Source of the DNA: Acidimicrobiales bacterium
GTDB taxonomy: Bacteria > Actinomycetota > Acidimicrobiia > Acidimicrobiales > UBA8190
Assembly: GCA_035531755.1 (NCBI GenBank)
Contig: DATKSK010000054.1
Location: forward strand, 1-64,000
Reading direction: 5' to 3'
DNA length: 64,000 bases
The stretch's first letter is position 1. The number at the start of each line of letters is the position of its first letter. Positions 43,647 to 55,012 of this stretch are shown here, one piece after another. Below the pieces are notes generated by a model, which ran no database searches, had not been told where the DNA came from, and saw nothing but the letters and a program-made list of their open reading frames with translations. A program made the position numbers and the translations under genes.

Positions 43647-44290
43647 GGCGCCGCCAGCGCCTGGGCGATCTCGAGATCGGCCGCCGTCGTCACCTTGAGG
43701 TTGCGCGGGTCTCCGGGCACGACGCGCACGGTAGCCCCGAGTGCCTCGACCAGCGCGGCGTCGTCGGTGGCGTCGGGGTCGCGGGCGTGCGCCCGGCGCA
43801 GGAGGTCGGCCCGGAAGGCCTGGGGCGTCTGCACGGCGACGATCCCGTCGCGCGCCACGGTGGCGACGACGGCGTCGCCCTCCACGCGCTTCAGCGTGTC
43901 GGCCACGGCCATCGCCGGCACGGCCGCCTCGGCCCCCCCGGTGACGGCGTCCACCACGGACCGGAACAGCGCCGGCGACGCCAGTGGCCGCGCCCCGTCG
44001 TGCACCACGATCACCTCGGCGGAGGCGGGGACGGCGGCGAGCCCGGCTCGCACCGATGCCGCCCGCGTGTCACCACCGGGGACGACCACGTCGGCGCCGT
44101 ACGAACCGTCGCCGGCCGAGCCCGGCTCCGGCGGGGTGTCGGGGATGACGAGGACGACACCGTCGGCCACGCCGCGCGCCGCGTCCACGGACCACTGCAC
44201 CATCAACCGGCCGCCGAGCCGCGCGAACTGCTTCGGGGCGCCGAACCGGTGACCACTGCCGGCCGCGACCACGATCGCCCACACCGACAC
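43643..44290 (-). CDS. ispD: 2-C-methyl-D-erythritol 4-phosphate cytidylyltransferase
   Basis: 215 residues. N-terminal nucleotide loop VAAGSGHRFGAPKQFARLGG, VIVVHDGARPL, and VQTPQAFRADLL followed by DDAALVEALG match IspD. It joins CTP and MEP in the isoprenoid pathway that also feeds the polyprenyl synthetase at 50.7 kb. It starts with GTG 57 bases after carD on the same strand, so it probably belongs to the carD transcript. Confidence 0.96.
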   Translation of the reverse strand: MSVWAIVVAAGSGHRFGAPKQFARLGGRLMVQWSVDAARGVADGVVLVIPDTPPEPGSAGDGSYGADVVVPGGDTRAASVRAGLAAVPASAEVIVVHDGARPLASPALFRSVVDAVTGGAEAAVPAMAVADTLKRVEGDAVVATVARDGIVAVQTPQAFRADLLRRAHARDPDATDDAALVEALGATVRVVPGDPRNLKVTTAADLEIAQALAAP

Positions 44291-44347
44291 GGGCTCACCC
44301 CCCGTCCGGCGACGGCGCGCCGCCCGGGCGGAGCGGGCCCATGGGGC

Positions 44348-44824
44348 TCAGGGCAGCGCCTCGTCGAGGCGCTTCTCGGCGGCTTCCTCGTCGACGTCGA
44401 GCGCGAAGGTCAGCTCCGACACGAGGATCTGGCGCGCCCGGCTCAGCATGCGCTTCTCGCCGGCGGACAACCCCTTGTCCTTGTCGCGGATGGACAGGTT
44501 CCGCACGACCTCGGCCACCTGGTAGATATCGCCGGAGCGGAGCTTCTCGGAGTGGTTCTTGTAGCGGCGGGACCAGTTGGTCGGCATCCGGGCCTCCTTC
44601 TTGCGAAGGACGGCGAAGACCTCCTCGACCTCTTCGTCGTTGATGACCTCGCGCAGGCCGACCCCTTCGGTGTTGTCGGCGGGGACCATGAGGGTGAGGT
44701 CGCCGTAGGCGAGACGGAGAACCAGGTACTCCTTCTTCTCGCCGAAGGCCTCCTTGACCTCGCGCCGCTCCACGATCGCCGCCCCGTGATGGGGGTAGAC
44801 CACCTTGTCACCGATGTCGAACAC
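44348..44824 (-). CDS. carD: CarD-family RNA polymerase-binding transcription factor
   Basis: 158 residues from GTG 44824 (GGGAGAGG ribosome site 3 bases upstream), close to mycobacterial CarD (162). The N-terminal RNAP-interaction domain is FDIGDKVVYPHHGAAIVERR with YLVLRLAYGDLTLMVP. The C-terminal helical DNA-binding part contains MPTNWSRRYKNHSEKLRSGD, including the Trp that wedges the upstream edge of the open complex. It stabilises open promoter complexes. It heads the carD-ispD-ispF-rlmB run. Confidence 0.96.
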   Translation of the reverse strand: MFDIGDKVVYPHHGAAIVERREVKEAFGEKKEYLVLRLAYGDLTLMVPADNTEGVGLREVINDEEVEEVFAVLRKKEARMPTNWSRRYKNHSEKLRSGDIYQVAEVVRNLSIRDKDKGLSAGEKRMLSRARQILVSELTFALDVDEEAAEKRLDEALP

Positions 44825-44883
44825 GGACCTCTCCCGGGGGGACGGCGCGCCGGCCACTCGCTCACGGCGGGGACGGACGGGAC

Positions 44884-44889
44884 ATTCTA
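44884..44889 (-). promoter_or_regulatory. -10 box TAGAAT of the carD operon
   Basis: TAGAAT in the 103-base disA-carD gap would start a leader of about 50 bases that contains the GGGAGAGG ribosome site of carD. Unlike many neighbours, carD thus seems to have a conventional leader. Confidence 0.5.
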
Positions 44890-44927
44890 CCTGAGCGGCC
44901 CCGCCCGGCCCCCGAGCGGCGCCACGG

Positions 44928-46193
44928 TCAGCTGTAGCGGTCCAGGATGCTCACCTCGGCCAGGCGGGCCAGGCCGTCCTTGACCGAGCGGGCCCGGGCC
45001 TCACCCACACCCCCGACCTGCTCGAGGTCGCCGACCGACGCCCGCATGATCCGCTGCAGCCCGGCGAAGTGCTCGACGATCCGGTCGGCGAGCACGTCGG
45101 GGAACCGTGGCAGGCGGTGCAGGAGCCGGAAGCCGCGCGGCTCCAGGGCGCCGTCGGGATCGGCGTGGGCCGCCGCCAGCCCGAGGACCGACGACACCCG
45201 CCGGACGTCGAGCAGCTCGTCGGTCGACAGGCGGGCGAGTGCCGTGAGCGCGTGGTCGGGCTCGTCGTCGGGCGTGCCCCGGGCCCCCACCCCGTCGACG
45301 CGCGCCGTTCCGTCGACGCGCGCCGCCCCGTCGCCACGTGCCGCCCCGTCGACGCGCGCTGCCCCGTCGACGCGCGCTGCCCCGTCGCCACGCGCGGCGC
45401 GACGGCCTGCACCGGCCGGCTCGCGCCCGTCGACGCGCACCGACCGCCCGGCCTCGGCGCCGGCGCCGGCGCGCTGGTAGTCGCGCACCACCAGACGGCG
45501 GACGGGCTCGACGCCCTCGACCACCTCTTCGAGCTGGAGCCGCAGCAGGCGGCCGTTCTCGCCCAGCTCGACGAGATCGGCCTTCACCTCCTCGCCGATG
45601 CGGCACACGAGCTCGGCGGGCTGGAGCACCGCCACGACGTCGCGCACGGTGACGGTGTCGGCGACCTCGAGGGCGGACAGCGCGGTGACGGCGAGGTCGA
45701 AGCGCTGCCGGAACCGCTGCAGCGTCTGCAGGGCCTGGCTCACCCGCTCGTGCAGGCGGCGTTCGGGCTGCAGCACGTGCCGGACGTCGTGCCGGTAGAT
45801 CGTGACGAGGCCCATGGCGGCCGACACCGACACCACGGGCACGTCGACGGAACGGGCGACGCGCTCGGCCGTCCGGTGCCGGGTGCCGGTCTCGATGGTG
45901 GGTATCGACGCGTTGGGCATGAGGTGGACGTTGGCGCGGGCGATCCGTCCGGCATCCGAGGACACGATGATGGCCCCGTCCATCTTGGCCAGCTCCGCCA
46001 GGCGCTGCGGGCTGAACTCGGCGTCGAGGAGGAACCCGCCGGTGCAGATCGACAGCACCTCGTGGCCGTCGCCCACGACGATGAGCGCTCCCCGATCGGC
46101 CTGCAGGACGCGCTCGATCCCGTCACGTAGCGGCTGGCCGGGCGCCACGAGCGCCAGGGCGTCGGCCATGGCCGAGCTGGGTCGCAGCTCCAC
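44928..46193 (-). CDS. disA: Diadenylate cyclase DisA (DNA integrity scanning protein)
   Basis: 421 residues from GTG 46193. N-terminal DAC domain with KMDGAIIV (DGA) and GTRHRTAERVA (RHR) motifs makes c-di-AMP from two ATP. A helical linker and a C-terminal helix-hairpin-helix domain (FPDVLADRIVEHFAGLQRIMRA, then VGGVGEARARSV) bind branched DNA. Between linker and HhH about 55 residues are low complexity with a six-residue DGAARV-type repeat from an 18-base DNA repeat (45296-45397), making the protein longer than the usual ~360. TACCAT 6 bases before GTG suggests a leaderless start. Downstream of radA on the same strand. Confidence 0.94.
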   Translation of the reverse strand: MELRPSSAMADALALVAPGQPLRDGIERVLQADRGALIVVGDGHEVLSICTGGFLLDAEFSPQRLAELAKMDGAIIVSSDAGRIARANVHLMPNASIPTIETGTRHRTAERVARSVDVPVVSVSAAMGLVTIYRHDVRHVLQPERRLHERVSQALQTLQRFRQRFDLAVTALSALEVADTVTVRDVVAVLQPAELVCRIGEEVKADLVELGENGRLLRLQLEEVVEGVEPVRRLVVRDYQRAGAGAEAGRSVRVDGREPAGAGRRAARGDGAARVDGAARVDGAARGDGAARVDGTARVDGVGARGTPDDEPDHALTALARLSTDELLDVRRVSSVLGLAAAHADPDGALEPRGFRLLHRLPRFPDVLADRIVEHFAGLQRIMRASVGDLEQVGGVGEARARSVKDGLARLAEVSILDRYS

Positions 46194-46513
46194 CCCCGCA
46201 TGGTACCCGCCGCCCCGCCCCGAAATCCCCGCAGCCCGGGCGCGCACGGCGATGCGCGACGGTGCGGCGGCGCGCACCGGCTGATCCCGGCGGGCCCTGG
46301 ACGTCGGAGGCGACGCACCGTGACCGACCGCATCCCACGCGCGGGAGCGACGCCTCGGCGGCGCTCGGCGTCGGCGCTCGGCGTCGGCGGCCGGCCACGG
46401 GCCGCGACCCAATTGTGGGCGGGCCAATTGTGGGCGGGCCAATTGTGGGCGGGCGCGGCGGGGACGGGCGGGCAAGCCCGACGGCGCGACGCCCGTGGCC
46501 CGTCTCCGGCCCG
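46194..46513. other. 320-base radA-disA spacer with a 15-base triple repeat
   Basis: No gene is supported. At 46411-46455 the unit aattgtgggcgggcc occurs three times head to tail (last base differs in copy three). AATTG is rare in this GC-rich DNA, so the repeat may bind a protein upstream of disA, though it lies over 200 bases from the start codon. Confidence 0.7.
46200..46205 (-). promoter_or_regulatory. -10 box TACCAT for disA (leaderless start)
   Basis: TACCAT precedes the disA GTG by 6 bases, without a ribosome site; it supports GTG 46193 over upstream in-frame codons. Confidence 0.45.
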
Positions 46514-47914
46514 CTACGACCCGGTCGCCAGGGCGACGGCCTCCGCCAACGAGCGGGCGTGGAGCACCTCCATGCCCCGGGGGCCGTCGGGGCACGACTC
46601 GGGGACGAGGGCGTGACGGAACCCCACCCGGGCCGCCTCGGCCAGCCGGCGCGGCGCGTGGGGCACCTGGCGGATCTCCCCGCCCAGACCGACCTCGCCG
46701 AAGACGACCAGGTCGGGAGGCAACGGCCGGTCCACGACGGCGGAGGCGACGGCCAGGGCCAGGGCCAGGTCGGCGGCGGGCTCGGCCACCCGGATGCCGC
46801 CCACGGCGGAGGCGAAGACGTCGGTGCGCGCCAACGACACCCCGGCACGCTGCTCGAGGACCGCCAGCAACAGGGCGAGGCGTCCACCGTCGACACCCTG
46901 GGCCGAGCGCCTGCTCGGCGTCTCCGCCGCGGTGCGCGCCGTCAGGGCTTGGAGCTCCACCAGCAGGGCGCGCTGGCCCTGCATGGCGGGGAGCACCGTG
47001 CTGCCCGGCGCGCCGGGGCGGCGGTCCCCGAGCAGCAGGCGGTAGGGGTCGGTCACCGCCGCCAGGCCGGTGTCGTTCATCTCGAAGAGCCCGAGCTCAC
47101 CGGTGGGCCCGAAGCGGTGCTTGGCGGCCCGCACCGTCCGCAGGGCGTGATGCCGGTCGCCCTCCACGCTCAGGACGGTGTCGACCAGGTGCTCCAGCGT
47201 GCGCGGCCCCGCCAGGGTGCCGTCCTTGGTGACGTGGCCCACCAGCACGAACGGGACGCGATGGAGCTTGGCCAGGTGCACGACCATGTCGGTGCACGCC
47301 CGCACCTGCCCGAGGCTCCCCGGCGCCCCCGGCGTCCCGGGGTCGGTGACGGCCTGGACCGAGTCCACGACGACGAGCACCGGCGCGGTGTCGCGCAGGG
47401 CCCCGGGAACGGTGGACAGGTCGGTCGTGGCGAGCAGCATGAGCCCCGGGGGCAGCGGCCCCAGGCGCTCGGCGCGCAGGCGGACCTGCTGGGCGGACTC
47501 CTCGGCCGACACCAGCAGCACCCGCGCCCCGGTGGACGCCATCGACGACAAGACCTGGAGCAGGAGCGTCGACTTGCCGACCCCGGGCTCGCCGCCGAGC
47601 AGTGTCACCGAGCCCGGGACGAGGCCGCCGCCGAGCACCCGGTCGAGCTCGCCCAGGCCGGTCGGGACGGGCCCCGACTGCGTGGGGTCGACCTCGCCGA
47701 GAGGGGTGGGGTGCACGGCCGGCTCCGCCCACCGCCCCTCGGCGTCCGTGGCCGGCCAGCGGTCGGGTCGGGCGCGTGGCGGCACCGCCACCGTCTCGGC
47801 GACGACTTCCTCGACGAGGCTGTTCCACTCGCCGCACGACGCACAGCGCCCCGCCCAGCGAGCGGTGGCCTCGCCGCACGAGGTACACCGGTGCACCGTC
47901 CGCGGCCGTCCCAC
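46514..47914 (-). CDS. radA: DNA recombination/repair ATPase RadA (Sms)
   Basis: 466 residues. A C4 zinc finger (Cys10, 13, 24, 27) is followed by a RecA-like ATPase with Walker A GGEPGVGKST and Walker B VLVVVDSVQAV, then a Lon-protease-like C-terminal domain. The RadA-specific KNRFG motif appears as KHRFG (Asn to His). It promotes branch migration in recombinational repair. GTG start follows TAGCCT by 6 bases. The order radA-disA on one strand matches their known functional link, in which DisA activity is modulated by RadA. Confidence 0.96.
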   Translation of the reverse strand: MGRPRTVHRCTSCGEATARWAGRCASCGEWNSLVEEVVAETVAVPPRARPDRWPATDAEGRWAEPAVHPTPLGEVDPTQSGPVPTGLGELDRVLGGGLVPGSVTLLGGEPGVGKSTLLLQVLSSMASTGARVLLVSAEESAQQVRLRAERLGPLPPGLMLLATTDLSTVPGALRDTAPVLVVVDSVQAVTDPGTPGAPGSLGQVRACTDMVVHLAKLHRVPFVLVGHVTKDGTLAGPRTLEHLVDTVLSVEGDRHHALRTVRAAKHRFGPTGELGLFEMNDTGLAAVTDPYRLLLGDRRPGAPGSTVLPAMQGQRALLVELQALTARTAAETPSRRSAQGVDGGRLALLLAVLEQRAGVSLARTDVFASAVGGIRVAEPAADLALALAVASAVVDRPLPPDLVVFGEVGLGGEIRQVPHAPRRLAEAARVGFRHALVPESCPDGPRGMEVLHARSLAEAVALATGS

Positions 47915-47920
47915 ACGGGG

Positions 47921-47926
47921 AGGCTA
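47921..47926 (-). promoter_or_regulatory. -10 box TAGCCT for radA (leaderless start)
   Basis: TAGCCT lies 6 bases before the radA GTG in the 56-base gap after clpC; no ribosome site is present. Confidence 0.5.
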
Positions 47927-47970
47927 CGGGTCGGGTGTGTCGGCCGGCCGGGACCGCCGTCAGGGTGCGG

Positions 47971-50457
<2,487 letters not shown>

Positions 50458-50703
50458 CAGACCGCCTCCCTCGACGGCTCGAATCCTGAGCAGAGTCTAC
50501 CGGGCGTGCTCCAGGAACAGACACCACGACGCCCCGTTTCCTGTGAGCACGAGGACCCGTTCCCGTCCCCGGTTCCATCGGCACCTCGGCCCCGAACCCT
50601 GACCAGGACCACAGACGGTAGTCAGGCCCCTCCCCCCGCCGCGCACCCCGCCACCAGGCCTCGTTGTCCCACATCGGGATCCTTCGCCTATCGTTCCCCT
50701 CTG
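50458..50703. promoter_or_regulatory. Divergent promoter region clpC/polyprenyl synthetase
   Basis: 246 bases without a gene. On the plus strand TATCGT (50689-50694) is 9 bases before the GTG of the prenyl synthetase. Stress-gene repressor sites for clpC (CtsR- or ClgR-like) were looked for by eye but none was convincing. Confidence 0.4.
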
Positions 50704-51684
50704 GTGGACACCGCCCCCCTGCTGTCGCTCCCCTTCCTCCAAGACGACCTCGCACGGCTCGAGCCCGAGCTCCGGACGGCCGTCGGCTCGGGCGACCCGT
50801 TCCTGGACGAGGTGACCACGCACCTGATCGCCGCGGGGGGAAAGCGCCTGCGCCCCAGCCTCGCCCTGGCGGCCGCCACCCTCGGCCGGCACCCGGCGAC
50901 CGCCGACGACCTGCAGGGGGCCGTCGCCGTCGAGCTCGTGCACCTGGCCTCGCTCTACCACGACGACGTCATGGACGAGGCGCTGGTCCGGCGGAACGTC
51001 GAGAGCGTCAACGCCCGTTTCGGCAACCTCGTCGCCATCGTGGCCGGCGACTTCCTCCTGGCCCGGTCGGCCGAGATCGCCGCCTCGCTCGGCACCGAGA
51101 TCGCCGGGCTGCTCGCCAACACGCTGGGCCTGCTGTGCCAGGGCCAGGTCACCGAGGTGCGCGCCGCCTACAGCACCGAGCGCACGGAGGCGGACTACCT
51201 GACGACCATCGAGGGGAAGACCGCCGCGCTCATGGCCACGTCGTGCCGCATCGGCGCCCTCACCGGGGGCCTGGCGCGGCCCGAGGTGGAGGTGCTCACG
51301 AGCTTCGGCCGCTGCTTCGGGGTGCTGTTCCAGCTGCGCGACGACATCCTCGACGTCGTCGCCAACGACGAGGAGCTGGGCAAGCCCGCCGGCCAGGACC
51401 TGGCCGAGGGCATCTACACGCTGCCCGTGCTGCTGGCCCTGCGCGACCCGGCCACCGGGCCCGAGCTCCGGCCCCTGCTGGGTCAGCCGCTCGACCAGCC
51501 CGAGCGGGACAAGGCCCGCGCCATCGTGGCGGGCTCGCGTGCCATCGCCGACACCATCGCCACCGGCCGCCGCTACGTCGACGAGGCGCTCCAGGCGGCC
51601 GGGGCCGTCGGCGAGCAGGCGCTCGGCCACGCGCTGGGCGAGCTGGCCCGCTCCCTGCTCGAAGGCCTGCCCGTCTCCAAGTAG
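50704..51684 (+). CDS. Long-chain polyprenyl diphosphate synthase (heptaprenyl/octaprenyl type)
   Basis: 326 residues. First Asp-rich motif YHDDVMDEA (DDxxD) and second LRDDILDVV, plus GGKRLRPSLAL and VELVHLASL upstream, place it in the trans-prenyltransferase family. Small residues before the first motif (LASLYHDD) allow a long chain, so the product is probably the side chain of menaquinone. It is the only plus-strand gene in a 22-kb minus-strand block, implying later insertion or inversion. Confidence 0.92.
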   Translation: MDTAPLLSLPFLQDDLARLEPELRTAVGSGDPFLDEVTTHLIAAGGKRLRPSLALAAATLGRHPATADDLQGAVAVELVHLASLYHDDVMDEALVRRNVESVNARFGNLVAIVAGDFLLARSAEIAASLGTEIAGLLANTLGLLCQGQVTEVRAAYSTERTEADYLTTIEGKTAALMATSCRIGALTGGLARPEVEVLTSFGRCFGVLFQLRDDILDVVANDEELGKPAGQDLAEGIYTLPVLLALRDPATGPELRPLLGQPLDQPERDKARAIVAGSRAIADTIATGRRYVDEALQAAGAVGEQALGHALGELARSLLEGLPVSK

Positions 51685-51742
51685 GCCCGGCGGCGTCGGC
51701 CGCCCGCGACCCGCGGACCGTGGGCCGCCGTGATCACGGTGG

Positions 51743-53146
51743 TCAGCGCTCGGGGCGCAGGGTGGGGAAGGCGATGACCTCCCGGATGTTGGCCACGTCG
51801 GCCAGCAGCATCACGAGGCGGTCGATCCCGATGCCGAGCCCCGCCGTGGGGGGAAGGCCGTGCTCGAGGGCGCGCAGGTAGTCCTCGTCGACGACCATGG
51901 CCTCCTCGTCCCCGGCGGCGTGGGCCACGGCCTGGGCCTCGAACCGGGCGCGCTGGTCGTCGGGGTCGACGAGCTCGGAGAAGGCGTTCACCAGCTCGCG
52001 GCCGGCGACGATGCCCTCGAAGCGCTCGACGAGGTCGGGGTCCGACCGGTGGCGCCGTGCCAGCGGCGACACCTCGGCGGGGAAGTCCATGACGAAGACG
52101 GGGCCCCACAGATCGGGCTCGGTCGTCTTCTCGTACAGCTCCAGCAGCAGCTTGCCCGCGCCCCACGACGGGTCGGGGTCCACCCCGGCGGCGGCCACGC
52201 GGCGGCGCAGCTCCCCGACCGGCGTGTGCACGTCGACGGCCTCGCCGGTGGCCTCGCGCACGAGCTCGGCCATGGTGGCCCGGCGCCACGGCGGCGTGAG
52301 GTCGAGCTCGCGGCCCTGGTACGTCAGGCGCGCCGTGCCGCACAGCTCGGTCGCCAGGCCCGACACCAGATCCTCGACCAGCACGGCGAGGTCCCCGTAG
52401 TCGGCGTACGCCTGGTAGAGCTCGAGCATCGTGAATTCCGGGTTGTGGCGCGGGGAGAGCCCCTCGTTGCGGAACACCCGGGCGATCTCGAACACCTTCT
52501 CGAAGCCGCCCACGACGAGGCGCTTCAGGTACAGCTCGGGGGCGATGCGCAGGAACAGGTCGGTGCCGAGCGCGTTGTGGTGCGTGACGAAGGGCTTGGC
52601 CAGCGCCCCACCGGGGATGCCGTGGAGCACCGGCGTCTCGACCTCGACGAACCCCGTGGCCTCGAGGCGCCGGCGCACGGAGCTGATCAACGCGCTCCGC
52701 AGGGACAGGACCTCGCGGGTGCGCTCGTTGGCCCACAGGTCCACCTCGCGCTGGCGGAACCGGGTCTCGACGTCGGACACGCCCTTCCACTTGTCGCCGA
52801 AGCTGCGCCGGGCCTCGGCCAGCAGCACCCAGCGATGGACCTGCACCGACAATTCCCCTTTGCGGGTGCGCACCACGCGCCCGGTCGCCCCCACCCAGTC
52901 CCCGAGCGACAGCTTGGAGAAGCGGTCGAAGTCCGCGGTGACCTTCTCGAGGGCGAACAGCTGCACCTGCCCCGACGAGTCGCGCAGGGTGGCGAAGGCC
53001 AGGCGTCCCTGGGGCCGGACGAGCATGACCCGCCCCGCCACGGCGACCTCGTCCTCGGTCTCCTCCCCCGCGCCGAGCGACTCGTAGCGCGCCTGGAGCC
53101 CGGCGGCGTCGGCCGTGCGATGGAACGAGTACGGGACGTCGGCCAC
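51743..53146 (-). CDS. lysS: Lysyl-tRNA synthetase (class II)
   Basis: 467 residues. OB-fold anticodon-binding domain ~30-140 ([21 protein letters not shown]), then class II catalytic motifs: motif 1 [17 protein letters not shown], motif 2 [18 protein letters not shown], motif 3 [13 protein letters not shown]. It charges tRNA-Lys. Slightly shorter than E. coli LysS (505) at the N-terminus. GTG 53146 lies 8 bases after TAGCCT, another leaderless candidate. Confidence 0.97.
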   Translation of the reverse strand: MADVPYSFHRTADAAGLQARYESLGAGEETEDEVAVAGRVMLVRPQGRLAFATLRDSSGQVQLFALEKVTADFDRFSKLSLGDWVGATGRVVRTRKGELSVQVHRWVLLAEARRSFGDKWKGVSDVETRFRQREVDLWANERTREVLSLRSALISSVRRRLEATGFVEVETPVLHGIPGGALAKPFVTHHNALGTDLFLRIAPELYLKRLVVGGFEKVFEIARVFRNEGLSPRHNPEFTMLELYQAYADYGDLAVLVEDLVSGLATELCGTARLTYQGRELDLTPPWRRATMAELVREATGEAVDVHTPVGELRRRVAAAGVDPDPSWGAGKLLLELYEKTTEPDLWGPVFVMDFPAEVSPLARRHRSDPDLVERFEGIVAGRELVNAFSELVDPDDQRARFEAQAVAHAAGDEEAMVVDEDYLRALEHGLPPTAGLGIGIDRLVMLLADVANIREVIAFPTLRPER

Positions 53147-53154
53147 GGGGCCGC

Positions 53155-53160
53155 AGGCTA
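53155..53160 (-). promoter_or_regulatory. -10 box TAGCCT for lysS (leaderless start)
   Basis: TAGCCT lies 8 bases before the lysS GTG in the 75-base gap after coaX. No ribosome site is visible. Confidence 0.45.
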
Positions 53161-53221
53161 TCGGGTCGGCACCACCCGCCCGCGGCCCCCAACGCCCCGC
53201 CGCCGCGTCCGGCGCCCGGCG

Positions 53222-54055
53222 TCAGCCCGGCTTGGCGTTGCGCTCGTAGACCAGGCGCAGGCCGTGCAGCGTCAGCCAGGGCTCACGGTGCTCGATGCAC
53301 GCCGACAGCGGCGAGATGATTTCGGACAATCCGCCGGTGGCCACCACGGTGGCGTGGCCGAGCTCGTCCATGATGCGCCGGCACATGCCGTCGACCTGCG
53401 CGGCGTAGCCGTACAGCGCGCCGGACTGGATCGACTCGACGGTGGACTTCCCGATGACGCTGCGCGGTTCGACGAGCTCGACCCGGCGCAGGGCGGCGGC
53501 GTGGTGGAACAACGCGTCCATGGAGATGGCGATGCCCGGGGCGATGGCCCCGCCGAGGTACTCCCCGACGCCCGAGATGGCGTCGAAGGTGGTGGCCGTC
53601 CCGAGGTCCACCACGATGCACGGGCCGCCGTAGAGGTCGTAGGCGCCGATGGCGTTGGCGATGCGGTCGGCGCCGACCTCCTTGGGGTTGTCATAGAGGA
53701 TGGGCATCCCCGACCGCACGCCCGGCTCGAGCACGACGCACGGGACGTCGAACCACCGGCTCGCCATGTCGCGCAACGCCGTGGTGACACGCGGGACCGA
53801 CGACGTGACCGCCACGCCCGTCACCACCTCGTCGACGTCGAGGCCGTCGAGGTTCAGCAGCTCCGACATGAGCAGGGCGTGCTCGTCGGGCGTGCGCTCG
53901 TCGACCGTCGACAGCCGCCAGTGGTGGGTGAGGCCGGCGGGCTCCGGTGGTGCGGGGGGGGCGGGGCGGCTCCCGCTCGGCGGCTCGTCGCCGGGGCCGA
54001 GGGAGAACAGGCCGATCACGGTCTCGGTGTTCCCGACGTCGATGGCAAGCAGCAC
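53222..54055 (-). CDS. coaX: Type III pantothenate kinase
   Basis: 277 residues of the acetate/sugar kinase (ASKHA) fold. DVGNTETVIGLF is the phosphate-1 loop; DNPKEVGADRIANAIGAYDL and VDLGTATTFDAI follow, with GGAIAPGI further on, as in CoaX. It performs the first step of CoaA-independent CoA synthesis and needs a monovalent cation. A Pro-rich loop near residue 25-40 is extra. GTG start 3 bases after nadC; with panC and panD close by, pantothenate synthesis and its phosphorylation are clustered. Confidence 0.95.
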   Translation of the reverse strand: MLLAIDVGNTETVIGLFSLGPGDEPPSGSRPAPPAPPEPAGLTHHWRLSTVDERTPDEHALLMSELLNLDGLDVDEVVTGVAVTSSVPRVTTALRDMASRWFDVPCVVLEPGVRSGMPILYDNPKEVGADRIANAIGAYDLYGGPCIVVDLGTATTFDAISGVGEYLGGAIAPGIAISMDALFHHAAALRRVELVEPRSVIGKSTVESIQSGALYGYAAQVDGMCRRIMDELGHATVVATGGLSEIISPLSACIEHREPWLTLHGLRLVYERNAKPG

Positions 54056-54058
54056 GTG

Positions 54059-55012
54059 TCAGTCCTCCACGATGTCGAGGCCGAGGTCCACGATGGGCGC
54101 CGAGTGGGTGATGGCGCCCACCGAGATCAGGTCCGCGCCGGCCGCCGCGTAGGCCGGGGCGCGCTCGAGGGTCACGCCCCCCGAGACCTCCACGAGCACG
54201 GTGCCCGGCGCCTCGGCCGTGCGGGCGCGCACCAGGGCCACGCACTCGGAGACCTGGGACGGCGTCATGTTGTCCAGGAGCACCGCCGAGGCGCCCGCGT
54301 CGACCGCCTCCGACACCTGCTCGGGCCGGTCGCACTCCACTTCCACCATACGGCCGGGCCACCACCGGCGCGCCAGCGCCACGGCTTCTGCGATGCCGAG
54401 TCGCCCCAGGTGGTTGTCCTTGACCAGCACGGCGTCGGACAGGCCGGCGCGGTGGTTCCACCCGCCGCCGGCGCGCACCGCCGCCTTCTCGAGGGCGCGC
54501 AGCCCCGGTGTGGTCTTGCGCGTGTCGAGCACGCGCGTGGCGGGGTTGGCGACTGTCACGGCGTCGACGAAACGACGCGCCAAGGTGGCCACCCCCGACA
54601 GGTGGCACAGGAAATTGAGCGCGGTGCGCTCGGCGGTGAGGACCGATCGCATGGGCCCCGATACCTCGGCCACCACCGACCCCGGCGCCAGCCACCCGCC
54701 GTCGGGCACGCGCCAGTCGACGACGAGCGCCGGGTCCACCTGCGCGAACGCCTCGAGCGCGCACAGCCGACCGGCGAGGACCCCGTCGGCCCGGGCCACC
54801 ACGCGGACGCGGATCGTCTCGGTCTCCGGGACCAGCATGGCGGTGAGATCGCCGAGCTGGCCCATGTCCTCCGCCAGGGCCCGCGCCACCGCGTCGCGCG
54901 CCGCGGCGCGCGGCGGGTCCGCGGGGCCCGACGACGGCCACGCCGCCAGCAGGTCGTCCATGGCGGCGTCGGCGCCCACGCCCGGCCGGCCCGGGCCCGC
55001 CGGGCCCGTCAC
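54059..55012 (-). CDS. nadC: Nicotinate-nucleotide pyrophosphorylase (quinolinate phosphoribosyltransferase)
   Basis: 317 residues from GTG 55012, which overlaps the nadB stop by 4 bases; ATG 54961 would give 300. Landmarks: EDMGQLGDLTA, ERTALNFLCHLSGVATLA, VLDTRKTTPGLRALEKAAVRAGGG with HRAGLSDAVLVKDNHL, and VEVECDRPEQV. It converts quinolinate and PRPP to nicotinate mononucleotide. The Pro/Gly-rich N-terminal 17 residues are not needed by the family, so ATG is a serious alternative. Confidence 0.95.
   Translation of the reverse strand: MTGPAGPGRPGVGADAAMDDLLAAWPSSGPADPPRAAARDAVARALAEDMGQLGDLTAMLVPETETIRVRVVARADGVLAGRLCALEAFAQVDPALVVDWRVPDGGWLAPGSVVAEVSGPMRSVLTAERTALNFLCHLSGVATLARRFVDAVTVANPATRVLDTRKTTPGLRALEKAAVRAGGGWNHRAGLSDAVLVKDNHLGRLGIAEAVALARRWWPGRMVEVECDRPEQVSEAVDAGASAVLLDNMTPSQVSECVALVRARTAEAPGTVLVEVSGGVTLERAPAYAAAGADLISVGAITHSAPIVDLGLDIVED

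Noticed and set aside
46200-46616. Plus-strand frame with repeated QLWAG units between disA and radA
   Set aside because: It is produced by the 15-base DNA repeat, overlaps the radA 3' end in antisense, and lacks a ribosome site.
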